A stretch of 44,923 nucleotides of DNA from Patescibacteria group bacterium (GCA_004296925.1 SCVI01000037.1:1-44923); one strand, 5' to 3'. Counted from the stretch's first letter, positions 23,701 through 31,881 are shown. Translations and numbers: made by a program. The notes: a model not told the origin generated them from the sequence alone.

Positions 23701-24076
23701 TTGGAACACTACCAATACCATTATCGATAGATGCGCTAGAAACAAATGCCATACTCCAACTCAGCGTTACCGATTCACCTTGATTGATAGTGCTGCCAGG
23801 TAGAGCCTCTAGAGTACATGAAGGAGTTGGGTCGTAACCGCCGCCACCGCCGCCACCGTCAAGATTTGGGTGGTACAGATCATTATTGAAACCACCGCCA
23901 CCAAACCAAATTGTGACATTGCCACAACCACCGCAACTAGCAGATGCATCCGCAGAAATAGAGGAGTCGTTAAATGAGACCGATGCGACGTCGAGTGTTA
24001 CCCATGCTGCTCCTACAAAAAGAGCGACGAAGGCGATGCTCAAGAATGCTGTTTTTTTAATAGTTTGGAATTTCAT
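20792..24076 (-). CDS. Ig-like-repeat surface protein with internal sortase signal and long C-terminal domain
   Basis: 1,094-aa exported protein. Residues 7-28 are a signal peptide or anchor (FLSIAFVALFVGAAWV). A Cys/Gly-rich linker (47-84) is followed by eight Ig-like modules of ~80 aa (85-~735). Then comes a sorting motif IPYTG at 758-762, a membrane helix (about 765-789) and a basic patch GRGGIRYLYSR. In normal sortase substrates the protein ends here; this one continues for ~295 residues, with an Asn-rich linker and a helical domain (about 880-1094). The sortase gene lies 7 bases upstream in the same operon. The C-terminal domain is unidentified; the segment FAKAVLKGDRTSAFSIIRSL faintly recalls the helical part of DNA polymerase III delta. 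Confidence 0.85.
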   Translation of the reverse strand: MKFQTIKKTAFLSIAFVALFVGAAWVTLDVASVSFNDSSISADASASCGGCGNVTIWFGGGGFNNDLYHPNLDGGGGGGGYDPTPSCTLEALPGSTINQGESVTLSWSMAFVSSASIDNGIGSVPTIGTKVVSPSVTTTYKLTGNGAYGGVVCQKTVVVTPPPTPVCSADLSKDTLIWSTVNATSVTIISPTGSPAIPSPQALSGSYNFVPQLGSGTHSYNLTATGPGGSVLCAVTVTITPQPAPTCTLSANPTAITTGGSSTLSWTTTNTSSVSINQGIGGVTANGSTSVSPTSSKVYTLTATGPGGTVTCAQGITVTPPPVPVCTLDFSATNISWATTNTSSVTIVSTTGSPTVPSPGLNGSYAFSPVLSVGTHSYTLTATGAGGSVICQGTIHVDPLPSAPSCTLTATPSTISPGGSSTLAWTTTNASTISINQGVGTVSVANGAIIVAPSVTKTYTLTATGAGGTVTCEKTITVTTSSVPVCSLDLSKSSISWTTTNATSITITPTTASPAIPTPLALSGSYNFSPHLGVGTHTYSLTATGPGGSVLCGSTVTVTPNPTPSCVLSANPSSVLAGDASALSWTTTNAVSATINHSVGAITPIASGSTAVSVPSTRTYTMTVTNSFGDTATCQTIVTVVPPSGPACTISLSRTSITSGQSINVSWTSVNATSGTITGGVGAVSPVSSGSAEVFPSSDTTFTGTFTGPSGTVNCSATVTVGTAGCTSNCGGGYNPPNVVLYKQPINQPLAFVSLAQIPYTGFAAGPVLTVLFWLAIGLFAAIIAYAIAGRGGIRYLYSRFNNLPVANNNNSGNHSRTREHMYGTSYPSTVSHGDDFSQNDASVAPRYETETLTPLTITPAPLAIKTEPIARQADISVAAVKAVDGIPAIADVIESRAHASGVLMSPESVLLASEYSSDRAETLLFFGEILNEAVRTIPRENGWIMLTAERFSQLVDKNPKKVTSSKEDTISISEVLPQVKEFTIDDTVASAFAKAVLKGDRTSAFSIIRSLEHDGVRPTSLMTSTATVLDTLYRARHDNKTPSDLELAEAAKKITDDELARLVTVFTHSLDAVYSSPFTGVKLALAQAFEVVG
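21791..21805 (-). other. Sortase-type sorting motif IPYTG
   Basis: The codons read I-P-Y-T-G, an LPxTG-like pentapeptide, followed directly by a ~25-residue hydrophobic helix and a positively charged stretch. The protein is encoded next to a sortase. Cleavage would be expected between Thr and Gly. Confidence 0.7.
21905..23824 (-). repeat. Eight tandem Ig-like modules in alternating order
   Basis: Modules of ~80 codons occur in the order B-A-B-A-B-A-B-B. B modules begin CTLSANP and contain GGSSTLSWTTTN and SINQGIG. A modules begin VCSLDLSK, lack the GGSS loop, and contain GSYNF, GTHSY and LTATGPGGSV. Each module has two cysteines at equivalent positions, suggesting one disulfide per module. 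The alternation suggests duplication of an A-B pair. Confidence 0.85.
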
Positions 24077-24083
24077 AAATATA

Positions 24084-24806
24084 TTATTGGGTCAATGGTT
24101 CTTCGTATAAAAATTCTGCATGCACCACATATCGTTTCGTTTTCTCCTTACCGAATGAATCGCAGGTAACAAGAGTAAGTGTTTGCGCGCCACCACCAAT
24201 TTCAATTGATGCGGTATCAACGTCAACGTAATCAATCGACACTGCGCGGTAATGATAACGGATTGTCTGTGAAGAAACGATGATAGCGTCACCAGGACGA
24301 ACATTTTGTAGACCGTTAAAGGCTTTAAATGCCTGATTGCGAACAACCGGCAAATAACTTTGATGACCAAAAATAAACATCCCTGAATTCTCACCTAAGA
24401 GTGCTGAACCAGGGTAACGAACCGCCCCCTTAAGAAGGGCGGTATCGAGAGATGTAATATCTTTTTGAGTTGGATTATTCACCGAAATATCGATACCAAC
24501 TTTTGGAATAACGATTCGTTGCGGCATATTTGCTACTGATTGAGAAGCAGTGTAGGTGGTCTCTGCTCGTGTGAGAGACGTGTTTGTTGTAGGCTCTGAT
24601 GCAAGTGGCGCTGAAGCGCTTAGTGTAACCGTAGATGCATTTGCCACATTTGTATTTTGAGCTGTAGAAGATTCAGGAACAAAATCAATCACAAAAAGAA
24701 CTACCGCGATGACAAAAAATGTAATCAAAAAAACAACCAAGAATGCCCACGGCTTTGTGCTTACTGCGTGATTTTTGAATTGGTGCTTAAGCATGATTCT
24801 TTTCAT
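24084..24806 (-). CDS. Sortase
   Basis: Membrane-anchored cysteine transpeptidase that links surface proteins after cleaving an LPxTG-like motif. The 240-aa protein has one N-terminal membrane helix (about 20-41), a Ser/Thr-rich stalk, and the sortase barrel from about 95. Catalytic residues are His148 (FGHQSY), Cys215 (TLVTCDSFG) and Arg225 (KTKRYVV). It lies between the 682-aa protein upstream and the Ig-repeat protein downstream, both on the same strand. The latter carries an IPYTG motif and is the likely substrate. The subclass (D/E-like) is not certain from sequence alone. Confidence 0.92.
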   Translation of the reverse strand: MKRIMLKHQFKNHAVSTKPWAFLVVFLITFFVIAVVLFVIDFVPESSTAQNTNVANASTVTLSASAPLASEPTTNTSLTRAETTYTASQSVANMPQRIVIPKVGIDISVNNPTQKDITSLDTALLKGAVRYPGSALLGENSGMFIFGHQSYLPVVRNQAFKAFNGLQNVRPGDAIIVSSQTIRYHYRAVSIDYVDVDTASIEIGGGAQTLTLVTCDSFGKEKTKRYVVHAEFLYEEPLTQ

Positions 24807-24839
24807 ATTACATCACAAAATATCATTTGTCAAGTGCCC

Positions 24840-26888
24840 TTATTGTCTTGCTGGAACTGCAGAAGGCAGGTCTTCCCTTCTCACTCTTAACACGTCTGGT
24901 ACACCGTTATTGTTGGTATCAACTAGCACAAGCGGGATAGTTGGATCTTCTGGATTTACAACGTTTCCAGGACCATTAATAAGTTCTTGCCACTGAGCCT
25001 CACTTCTTACCTGTATACTTCTACCGCTTGGAGATTCTATATACGGATGTGAGAAATGTCCCGCTCTGTGACCGCCCGGCGTGTTTTCAATACTCATACA
25101 CCAATACGAAGTTCTGCCTGTCACAGGATCTGTGTAGGTCATAAGTACAAAACGAAGTTCTGGTGGAATATTTCCTTGGTAATTTGGAATAAGAATACTT
25201 TCAGTGCCACGGCGGTCTTCACCTAAAATAAGGTCACGCACTCGTTCTTGTGCCTCTGCCAATGACATACCTCGTTCATCAAAAATCAAGTATGCGTTCG
25301 TTGGTACATCGCACGATCCTCCTCCTGGACGAGGGACACAGATAATTGGTTCGCGTCTAAGATACACCTCTGTAGGTGGACGTGGTGGTGGCACTACCTC
25401 AACAGGTGGCGGCACTACGACTACACTTTCTGCTGGAGGCGGAGTAGGTCGTAAAATAATCTCATCGCCCACCTGCATAAAGTTATTACACTCATCAGCT
25501 CGAAGAATTGTGATGCGATGAAGTACGCCCTCTGAGTCTTCAGCAGTAAAATAAAATCGTTCAGCAGGATACGTCACGATCGCAGTACGAGCTCCTGGAA
25601 CCGAAACGCGAGAAGTATCGAGAAGGAAATCTTTTTCACCAACACCAAGAACGCTTCTGTTACCACCTAACATCCATTCACCGCTCTGACGTGGTCCTAT
25701 TTGGATCATCTCAGGATTTGCTATACCTCTTTGTGCATAAAGTGCAGCAATGAATTCGTCTCTAAACTCTGGTCGCATACCACCCCTGACAGCACCGTCA
25801 GCAGCACTTTGAATGTGCGCATCATCAAATGCTTCAATGCGAGAATTTGCGAATGGCTCGCTGCCGAGTCGAGAAACTACATCCGGTTCGCTTTCGATTT
25901 GAGACGCCGCATTTTCAGCAGTATCGGCTGGCGATACAAAGTATCGTCTTCCTTCTATCTCACCTTGCGTGTTAAATCCACGAGAATTAGATCCTGATGA
26001 ATATTCCGATTCAGAAGGAACAATGAATGTGTGCGTACCATCTGACGTTACAGGTAACTCAGCTGCCATAGCATTCTTAACTCCAAAAAATTCTTCAACA
26101 ATTTTACCTCCTGCACCGTCTATAAGAAACGAGTTCCCAACAGCGTTGCGAATACCTAAATCGTTTACAATCTCAGTTGCAACACTGTGCCCGAGTGTGG
26201 CACCAGCACCAATACCAAGCGCACCACTCACTGCAAGTCGCGCATATCTCCCATTTCGTATTTCTACATAGCGCGATTTAAGAAGATTCCAATTGTTCTT
26301 TTCAAACTCTTGAAGTGATTGTCCTTCCTCGCGTGCTTGTGCTTCGAGTACTTTTGAGTCCGCGATTTTTTGGTCTGCTCCGCGATTATTAAAATACCCA
26401 ATTATTTTTCCAAGTTTTCTTGGAGCCTTTTTTCCAAGTGCGAGTTGGACACCGATACCTACTACAGCACCTACCGCAAATTTAACAGGCCCAACAACAG
26501 CAGCTACGGTTGGCACAGCAACCGCATATTTTTGCGCGTGCTCAACCATACCAAGCTTTCCTGACCATGCACCCAAAAGGCCTTCCTCACTAATCTTAAA
26601 CTCTGCTGCTGCATCCCATCCGGCAGTCTCAAAAAGAAAATTTCTATAATTTTGAAAAGCGTCATCGTAACGAGCACGAGAAGCGTCGATGTTTTCGTTA
26701 GCTGAGCGTAACCCTGACCAACCACGAGGGCGAGCATATTCTACCCGCGCATCCCAAAGAAGTTTTCCAAGCGCTTTTCTTCGAGTGTCACGAATGGAAG
26801 CAGACTTGTCACGAAAATCTTTTTTAGGAAGTGTTTCGTCTGAAGACAATGCTCTTTGTATTGGGTTTTCAGCTAAATTTGTTGCCAT
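24840..26888 (-). CDS. Large membrane-associated protein of unknown function, 682 aa
   Basis: I do not recognise a family. Residues 1-125 are charged and soluble. Two hydrophobic segments near 128-157 (VAAVVGPVKFAVGAVVGIGV) and 219-240 (LAVSGALGIGAGATLGHSV) may form a membrane hairpin. Residues ~275-500 are a soluble region with phage- or cell-wall-like mixed sequence but no clear motif. A Pro/Val-rich linker follows (about 515-545), then a C-terminal domain (550-682) with three cysteines. It is the first gene of the sortase operon, driven by a consensus promoter, so it probably acts at the cell surface with the sortase. That role is inferred only from position. Confidence 0.75.
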   Translation of the reverse strand: MATNLAENPIQRALSSDETLPKKDFRDKSASIRDTRRKALGKLLWDARVEYARPRGWSGLRSANENIDASRARYDDAFQNYRNFLFETAGWDAAAEFKISEEGLLGAWSGKLGMVEHAQKYAVAVPTVAAVVGPVKFAVGAVVGIGVQLALGKKAPRKLGKIIGYFNNRGADQKIADSKVLEAQAREEGQSLQEFEKNNWNLLKSRYVEIRNGRYARLAVSGALGIGAGATLGHSVATEIVNDLGIRNAVGNSFLIDGAGGKIVEEFFGVKNAMAAELPVTSDGTHTFIVPSESEYSSGSNSRGFNTQGEIEGRRYFVSPADTAENAASQIESEPDVVSRLGSEPFANSRIEAFDDAHIQSAADGAVRGGMRPEFRDEFIAALYAQRGIANPEMIQIGPRQSGEWMLGGNRSVLGVGEKDFLLDTSRVSVPGARTAIVTYPAERFYFTAEDSEGVLHRITILRADECNNFMQVGDEIILRPTPPPAESVVVVPPPVEVVPPPRPPTEVYLRREPIICVPRPGGGSCDVPTNAYLIFDERGMSLAEAQERVRDLILGEDRRGTESILIPNYQGNIPPELRFVLMTYTDPVTGRTSYWCMSIENTPGGHRAGHFSHPYIESPSGRSIQVRSEAQWQELINGPGNVVNPEDPTIPLVLVDTNNNGVPDVLRVRREDLPSAVPARQ

Positions 26889-26942
26889 AATTATTTTATT
26901 TTCTTGAAAAATGTATCAAAATCCCTGTTCTGAATTATTAAG

Positions 26943-26971
26943 ACAATATCACGGTAAAATGGCTTTGTCAA
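26943..26971 (-). promoter_or_regulatory. Consensus promoter of the sortase/surface operon
   Basis: Minus strand TTGACA (26966-26971), 17-base spacer, TATTGT (26943-26948), with a predicted leader of ~48 bases before the 682-aa gene. It is one of the two strongest -35 boxes in the window; its divergent partner is at 27037. Confidence 0.75.
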
Positions 26972-27036
26972 GCCTTACCCAAACGAGTAAACGTGACACG
27001 CTATATAGAGACGTACATGAGCGGAACTATTACAAC

Positions 27037-27065
27037 TTGACAAGCCTAAAGTAATATGATATAGA
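27037..27065 (+). promoter_or_regulatory. Consensus leaderless promoter of the CARDB-like gene
   Basis: TTGACA (27037-27042), 17-base spacer, TATAGA (27060-27065), then seven bases to the ATG at 27073. It is back-to-back with the sortase-operon promoter 65 bases away. Confidence 0.7.
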
Positions 27066-27072
27066 TACCTAT

Positions 27073-28122
27073 ATGCAAAATGAACAGAACAAGTCCCCTT
27101 TTGGTAATGCTATCGTACGTACGCTCGCAATCTTCGGATTTCTCGCGGTCGTTATCGTTGGTATGTGGGGTAGCGTACAAATCGCACGTGGAATTCCAAA
27201 CGCTTTTTCATCACTTGCCTCTGCAATGGTGAGCTTTACTTCTATCTTTGTCCCAGCAGGAGAGACCATCTCGCTTTCTGCTGCTTCACTCAGCGTTGAA
27301 TCAAATAAGCCAATTACTATCTCTTGGTTCCACGATAAGAAGAGCGTAGAAGGTTCATATGTATTTCGATACAATTGTGTGAATGACGCATACTTTGCAT
27401 CTGCCGTTGCGACCGGAACACCTACTACTGTTTACTGTAACGTGCCGTTCAACTTCATTAATTCAAGCAACTCAATAACGATCACACCAATTTCAACCTC
27501 AAATCGTTTTATTGACGTACAGGTATTCATCGACTTTATTCCAAATGGTGCATCTCAAGCAACGGTCACAGGTCAAACCACTTTCACTATAGTAAATACA
27601 GGAGTAACGGTAAGTCCAGGAACTATTCCTACAACACCAGTACCTACAACACCAACTCCTACAACACCACGTCCTATAACTCAAGGACCTGAAACACGAG
27701 TCACCTACCCTATTGGTGGTGCGCGCGCATCAGATCCAAACGGTTATGTAGACCTTTCTGCACGTGTTATTGAAGTTGGAGTAGTAGATAAAACAACAGG
27801 CGTATTTACAGCAAGTTCTACTCCAAGTAGAGCAAACACACGCATCGCAGTGCGATTCGCAGTTGAAAACCTCGGTACAAAAACATCACCACAGTTTGAT
27901 TTCAACGCGATTCTTCCAACACAACCATCAAACATATTCTCAGCACCTATGCAGCAAGCCCTCAATCCTGGCGACCGTATTGAATTCACCGTTGGTTTTG
28001 ACAGCTTTAATTCAGCTAATCCAGACGGAGTATTCATCATAAATGTTGATCCTTCAAACCGCATCAACGAGAGAAACAAAGACAACAATATTGTGAGATA
28101 CACAATCAATACAAGACCGTAA
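27073..28122 (+). CDS. Exported anchored protein with CARDB-like C-terminal domain
   Basis: 349-aa protein with one N-terminal membrane helix (about 14-38, LAIFGFLAVVIVGMWGSVQI) as an uncleaved anchor or signal. The first extracellular domain (40-180) resembles an Ig-like sandwich and has two cysteines. A Thr/Pro linker (about 184-202) is made of a 15-bp DNA repeat. The last ~145 residues resemble CARDB/NEW3-type adhesion domains: RIAVRFAVENLGTK, then ALNPGDRIEFTVGF, DPSNRINERNKDNNI. There is no sorting motif at the C-terminus. It is divergent from the sortase operon with paired strong promoters, suggesting joint expression. Confidence 0.75.
   Translation: MQNEQNKSPFGNAIVRTLAIFGFLAVVIVGMWGSVQIARGIPNAFSSLASAMVSFTSIFVPAGETISLSAASLSVESNKPITISWFHDKKSVEGSYVFRYNCVNDAYFASAVATGTPTTVYCNVPFNFINSSNSITITPISTSNRFIDVQVFIDFIPNGASQATVTGQTTFTIVNTGVTVSPGTIPTTPVPTTPTPTTPRPITQGPETRVTYPIGGARASDPNGYVDLSARVIEVGVVDKTTGVFTASSTPSRANTRIAVRFAVENLGTKTSPQFDFNAILPTQPSNIFSAPMQQALNPGDRIEFTVGFDSFNSANPDGVFIINVDPSNRINERNKDNNIVRYTINTRP
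27628..27669 (+). repeat. Short tandem repeat encoding a Thr/Pro linker
   Basis: Three copies of CCTACAACACCA occur at a 15-base period (27628, 27643, 27658), encoding P-T-T-P units between two domains of the CARDB-like protein. Confidence 0.8.
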
Positions 28123-28154
28123 ATCGTCCTGCCACACCAAAGAAAAATTCTTTT

Positions 28155-28328
28155 ATGTCAATCAATGATGAAGGTCTGCAACGAGAAATCATGGAACCGT
28201 GCGAAAAATGCCATGGTCAACGTTCAATTCTCCTTCCCCATAACGAAGCACAAAAGAATAGAGACCTAGAGAAATTCGGTGAAGGACTTAAGATGTGTCC
28301 TTCATGTAAAGGAAGTGGTTACAAGTAA
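28155..28328 (+). CDS. Small DnaJ-type zinc-finger protein, 57 aa
   Basis: Two zinc knuckles, CEKCHGQ (16-22) and CPSCKGSGY (48-56), are separated by a charged helix. The second matches the CxxCxGxG repeat of the DnaJ cysteine-rich domain. Two such repeats make one zinc site. The protein has no J domain and no substrate-binding domain. It follows the CARDB-like gene by 32 bases on the same strand and precedes the terminator at 28361-28390, so it is the likely second gene of that transcript. It may be an RNA- or protein-binding accessory; function unknown. Confidence 0.7.
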   Translation: MSINDEGLQREIMEPCEKCHGQRSILLPHNEAQKNRDLEKFGEGLKMCPSCKGSGYK

Positions 28329-28355
28329 CATCAAAATCAGGTGCGGGCTCCAAGC

Positions 28356-28390
28356 AAAAACACAAAACTCCCTACACGGGGAGTTTTGTG
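28356..28390. terminator. Terminator between the mini zinc-finger gene and gyrB
   Basis: Perfect 12-bp stem CACAAAACTCCC (28361-28372)/GGGAGTTTTGTG (28379-28390). A T-run follows on the minus strand and a shorter one lies in the stem on the plus strand, so it can serve both convergent units. Confidence 0.8.
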
Positions 28391-28473
28391 TTGACGGGTA
28401 CCCACCAAACACAATACTGATCTAAATTTCAAATACACCTTGAGGAATACAGTGAAAAATTACCTAAAGCTTC

Positions 28474-30540
28474 CTAAACATCCAATCGGGCTTCTTTTGC
28501 ATTACTTTGAATAAAGCTTTTACGTGCCGGTACATCAGTACCCATTAAAATATCGAATACACGATCTGCATCTTGTCCATCTTCAACAGTTACTTGTTTC
28601 AAGGTGCGACGAGTTGGGTCCATAGTGGTTTCCCACAACTCTTCCGGGTTCATTTCTCCCAATCCTTTATATCTTTGTATTGTAGGTTTTGCCTGCTTCT
28701 TTTCTTTTTTCACATCTGCCTCTTCATCGGTTTCTTCATCAGCGTCTTCCACCGTTGTCTCCTCGGTATTAAATTCCTCACTGTTCACTCCCCTGCTTTT
28801 CAAAAGTTGCTCTAATTCAGCTTCGGTTTGTAAAAAGAATACCTCCCTCCCAAACTTCGCTTTAAACAAAGGCGGTTGTGCAATGTACAAATATCCACCA
28901 TCAATAATTCCACGGAAGTACCGATAAAAGAGTGTGAGTAAAAGAGTACGAATGTGCGCACCGTCTACGTCGGCGTCGGTTGCAATGATTATTTTATGAT
29001 AACGAAGTTTTGATATATCAAACAAGTCTCCTATGGCAGTACCCATAGCAATAACAAGATTCTTTATTTCGTTTGATGCGAGCATTTTATCCAAACGCGC
29101 TCTCTCAACGTTCAAAATTTTTCCGCGAAGTGGCAAAATAGCTTGAGTACGTCTATCGCGCCCTTGCTTTGATGAGCCGCCAGCCGAATCTCCCTCTACA
29201 ATAAATATTTCTGATTCCCATGCATTTTTAGTTTGGCAGTCAGCGAGCTTACCAGGGAGTGTCATGCCATCCAAAGCACCCTTACGGAGAACCGAGTCTT
29301 TTGCAGCTTTAGCTGCTTTTCTCGCTTTCAAAGCAAGTATTACCTTTCCTATGATAGAACGCGCTTCATCAGGATTTTCCTCAAGGAACATATTAAATGC
29401 CTCGCTAAATACCGTCTCCACTGCTCCTCGTGCTTCAACTGAACCAAGCTTTCCTTTTGTCTGACCTTCAAATTGAATCTCAGGAAGTTTTACTGAAATA
29501 ATTGCGGTTAATCCTTCCAAAACATCTTCACCTGTAAAGTTCTCTTCAGCATCTTTTACAATGTTATTTTTTCGAGCATAGGTGTTGAGTGTTCTTGTGA
29601 GCGCAGTCTTAAAACCAGTGACATGTGTTCCTCCCTCTGCATTGTACGTATTGTTAGCAAACGCAGTGAGTCGTGCAGAAATATCGTCTACATATTGTAA
29701 CGCTACTTCTACTTGTACGTTTTCTACCTCCTTCTCAACATAAAACACGCTTCCATGAACTGCTTTTTGGAATCGGTTGTTAAACGTTACAAGAGATTTC
29801 AAACCGCCTTCAAAATAAAAACTCATTGAAGGCACGATGAATTCAAGCTCTCTAAAATAACGCACGTCAGCTAAATCAATTTTTCCTGGATACTCGCGTG
29901 CGTCAATTATAGAAATACGAACACCTTTTACTAAGTATGCTTGCTGACGAAGATGCGAAACAATTTTATTAAAATCGTACTCAATTGTGGGAAATATTTG
30001 AGGATCAGCATCAAAGGTAATAATTGTTCCTCTCCAATCCGAAGAGCTAACCTTCTTTACTTTTGTACGAGCTTTACCTCGGTCATATTCTTGCAAATAG
30101 TATCCCCCGTCACGATGAATTTCTGCTTTTGTGTACGTTGAAAGTGCGTTCACTACGGAAACACCAACACCGTGCAAACCTCCTGAAACTTTATATCCAT
30201 CACCCCCAAATTTACCTCCAGCATGGAGCGTTGTCATGATAGTTTCCAGTGCAGAAACTTTTGTTTGTTTATGAATGTCTACTGGTACACCTCGTCCATT
30301 GTCTGCAACACGAATAACATTATTTGGAAGTAGTGTTACTTCAATATCATCTGCGAAACCACCCATGGCTTCATCTCTCGAGTTATCAAAGACTTCCCAA
30401 ATAAGGTGGTGTAACCCATCGAGGCCGGTAGTACCGATGTACATTCCAGGTCGCTTACGGACAGGATCCAACCCCTCAAGAACAGTGATGGATGAAGCGC
30501 TATAATTTGATTCTTTTTTAGTTACGGGCTTTTTTGGCAT
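28474..30540 (-). CDS. gyrB: DNA gyrase subunit B
   Basis: ATPase subunit of type IIA topoisomerase that introduces negative supercoils with GyrA. The 688 aa show the GHKL ATPase (VFDNSRDEAMGG, DNGRGVPVDIH, GGKFGGDGYKVSGGLHGVG), the transducer, and the TOPRIM domain (FIVEGDSAGGSSKQGRDR, IIATDADVDGAHI). Near residues 595-640 there is an acidic low-complexity insert (many E/D, then KKEKKQ) before the conserved IQRYKGLGEMNPEELWETTMDP. ParE is a close relative; the length and the QRYKGLGEMN motif fit GyrB. gyrA is not in the window. Confidence 0.92.
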   Translation of the reverse strand: MPKKPVTKKESNYSASSITVLEGLDPVRKRPGMYIGTTGLDGLHHLIWEVFDNSRDEAMGGFADDIEVTLLPNNVIRVADNGRGVPVDIHKQTKVSALETIMTTLHAGGKFGGDGYKVSGGLHGVGVSVVNALSTYTKAEIHRDGGYYLQEYDRGKARTKVKKVSSSDWRGTIITFDADPQIFPTIEYDFNKIVSHLRQQAYLVKGVRISIIDAREYPGKIDLADVRYFRELEFIVPSMSFYFEGGLKSLVTFNNRFQKAVHGSVFYVEKEVENVQVEVALQYVDDISARLTAFANNTYNAEGGTHVTGFKTALTRTLNTYARKNNIVKDAEENFTGEDVLEGLTAIISVKLPEIQFEGQTKGKLGSVEARGAVETVFSEAFNMFLEENPDEARSIIGKVILALKARKAAKAAKDSVLRKGALDGMTLPGKLADCQTKNAWESEIFIVEGDSAGGSSKQGRDRRTQAILPLRGKILNVERARLDKMLASNEIKNLVIAMGTAIGDLFDISKLRYHKIIIATDADVDGAHIRTLLLTLFYRYFRGIIDGGYLYIAQPPLFKAKFGREVFFLQTEAELEQLLKSRGVNSEEFNTEETTVEDADEETDEEADVKKEKKQAKPTIQRYKGLGEMNPEELWETTMDPTRRTLKQVTVEDGQDADRVFDILMGTDVPARKSFIQSNAKEARLDV

Positions 30541-30550
30541 TGTATTTTAT

Positions 30551-30576
30551 GAAAAAGAGCCCTCATTCGGCTCTTT
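30551..30576 (-). terminator. Terminator between purD and gyrB
   Basis: 8-bp stem AAAGAGCC/GGCTCTTT (30554-30561, 30569-30576), followed on the minus strand by TTTTTC. It ends only ten bases before the gyrB ATG, so gyrB must start from within or just after it, or depend on readthrough. Confidence 0.7.
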
Positions 30577-30621
30577 ATATTGTAGCATATTTTGCATCAA
30601 TTTTAGATGCTAATTACTCTC

Positions 30622-31881
30622 CTAAACCCCCCAATCTAGCCCTATATCCTTCCTATAGTACATGGCATCAAATGACACATTTTTCACTGCCGCATATGCA
30701 TTCTTTGTTGCCTCTTCAGAACTCTTTCCTAAGGCGCTTACGCCAAGGACTCGTCCTCCAGCAGTAAGAGTCACATCTCCTGAAAGCGCGGTACCTGCTT
30801 CAAACACCACCGTTTCAGGACCTACCGCATCAAGACCGCTAATAACATACCCGCTGTTATATTTTTCAGGGTACCCACCTGAGGCAAGTATCACTGTACA
30901 TACGTACTCTGGTCGCCATACAATATTGCTCTCAGAAAGTTTTCCCTCTGCGCAGTCAAGCATGACATCTAGAAGGTCAGATGCGAGAAGTCTCATATAG
31001 GATTGTGTTTCTGGGTCACCAAAACGCGCATTAAATTCAAGAACCTTGATACCCTCTTTTGTCACCATAATCCCTGGAAATAACACACCTTTAAAAGGTA
31101 TACCTTCCTCGACCATACCTTTAAGTACCGGCTCAATAACGGTTGTTAAAATTTCTGTCTTTAGAGCTTCAGATATTTCGACCGGAGCGATAGTGCCCAT
31201 ACCACCAGTATTGAGACCAGAATTACCTTCTCCTATTCTTTTGTGATCCCTAGCAATAGGAAACATTCTCGCCACAGCGCCATCACAAAATGCATGCACT
31301 GAAATTTCTTTGCCTTCAAGAAATTCTTCAATAACTACCGATAAACCTGAATCCCCGAACGCTTTATCTACCATGAACGATTTTAGTGTTTTTTCAGCTT
31401 CAGTAATTGATTCTGCAATGACTACACCTTTCCCTAGTGCCAATCCATCAGCCTTTATAACGAGAGGGAGAGAATGTGTTTTTGCATATGCGAGAGCGTC
31501 CTCAAACACATTAAATGTCTCTGAATATGCTGTTGGAATACCGTGTCGCTTCATAAAGTCTTTAGCAAATGCCTTTGAAGACTCAAGTTGTGCTGCTTTT
31601 TTTGATGGACCAAAGGAAAGAATGTGTGCCTCTTTCAGCGAATCAACCAAACCTTCAGCCAGAGAATCGTCAGGACCTACTACAACGAACTCAATAGCAT
31701 TATCCTTTGCAAACTGTACTATCGCTTTATGGTTTTTAATATCAATAGATACATTTTCACCAAGAGTGCCCGTGCCGGCGTTTCCTGGCGCTATAAATAA
31801 TTTCGTGAGACGAGGCGATTGAGCTAGCTTCCAAGCAAGTGCATGCTCTCTTCCTCCTGAGCCGATCAAAAGAACATTCAT
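30622..31881 (-). CDS. purD: Phosphoribosylamine--glycine ligase
   Basis: ATP-grasp enzyme forming glycinamide ribonucleotide, the second step of purine synthesis. The 419-aa length is standard. Motifs are LLIGSGGREHALAWKLAQS at the N-terminus, FIAPGNAGT, FVVVGPDDSLAEG, VIKADGLALGKGV, GLNTGGMGTIAP and LEFNARFGDPETQ. Its start overlaps the upstream Nudix gene by 4 bases, so the two are coupled. The only other purine gene seen is the formyltransferase-only purH, ~6 kb away. Confidence 0.96.
   Translation of the reverse strand: MNVLLIGSGGREHALAWKLAQSPRLTKLFIAPGNAGTGTLGENVSIDIKNHKAIVQFAKDNAIEFVVVGPDDSLAEGLVDSLKEAHILSFGPSKKAAQLESSKAFAKDFMKRHGIPTAYSETFNVFEDALAYAKTHSLPLVIKADGLALGKGVVIAESITEAEKTLKSFMVDKAFGDSGLSVVIEEFLEGKEISVHAFCDGAVARMFPIARDHKRIGEGNSGLNTGGMGTIAPVEISEALKTEILTTVIEPVLKGMVEEGIPFKGVLFPGIMVTKEGIKVLEFNARFGDPETQSYMRLLASDLLDVMLDCAEGKLSESNIVWRPEYVCTVILASGGYPEKYNSGYVISGLDAVGPETVVFEAGTALSGDVTLTAGGRVLGVSALGKSSEEATKNAYAAVKNVSFDAMYYRKDIGLDWGV

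Noticed and set aside
30800..31690. GGACCTAC sequences in purD as palindrome copies
   Set aside because: They encode ordinary VVVGPDD and VGPE segments of the family and have no complementary arm.
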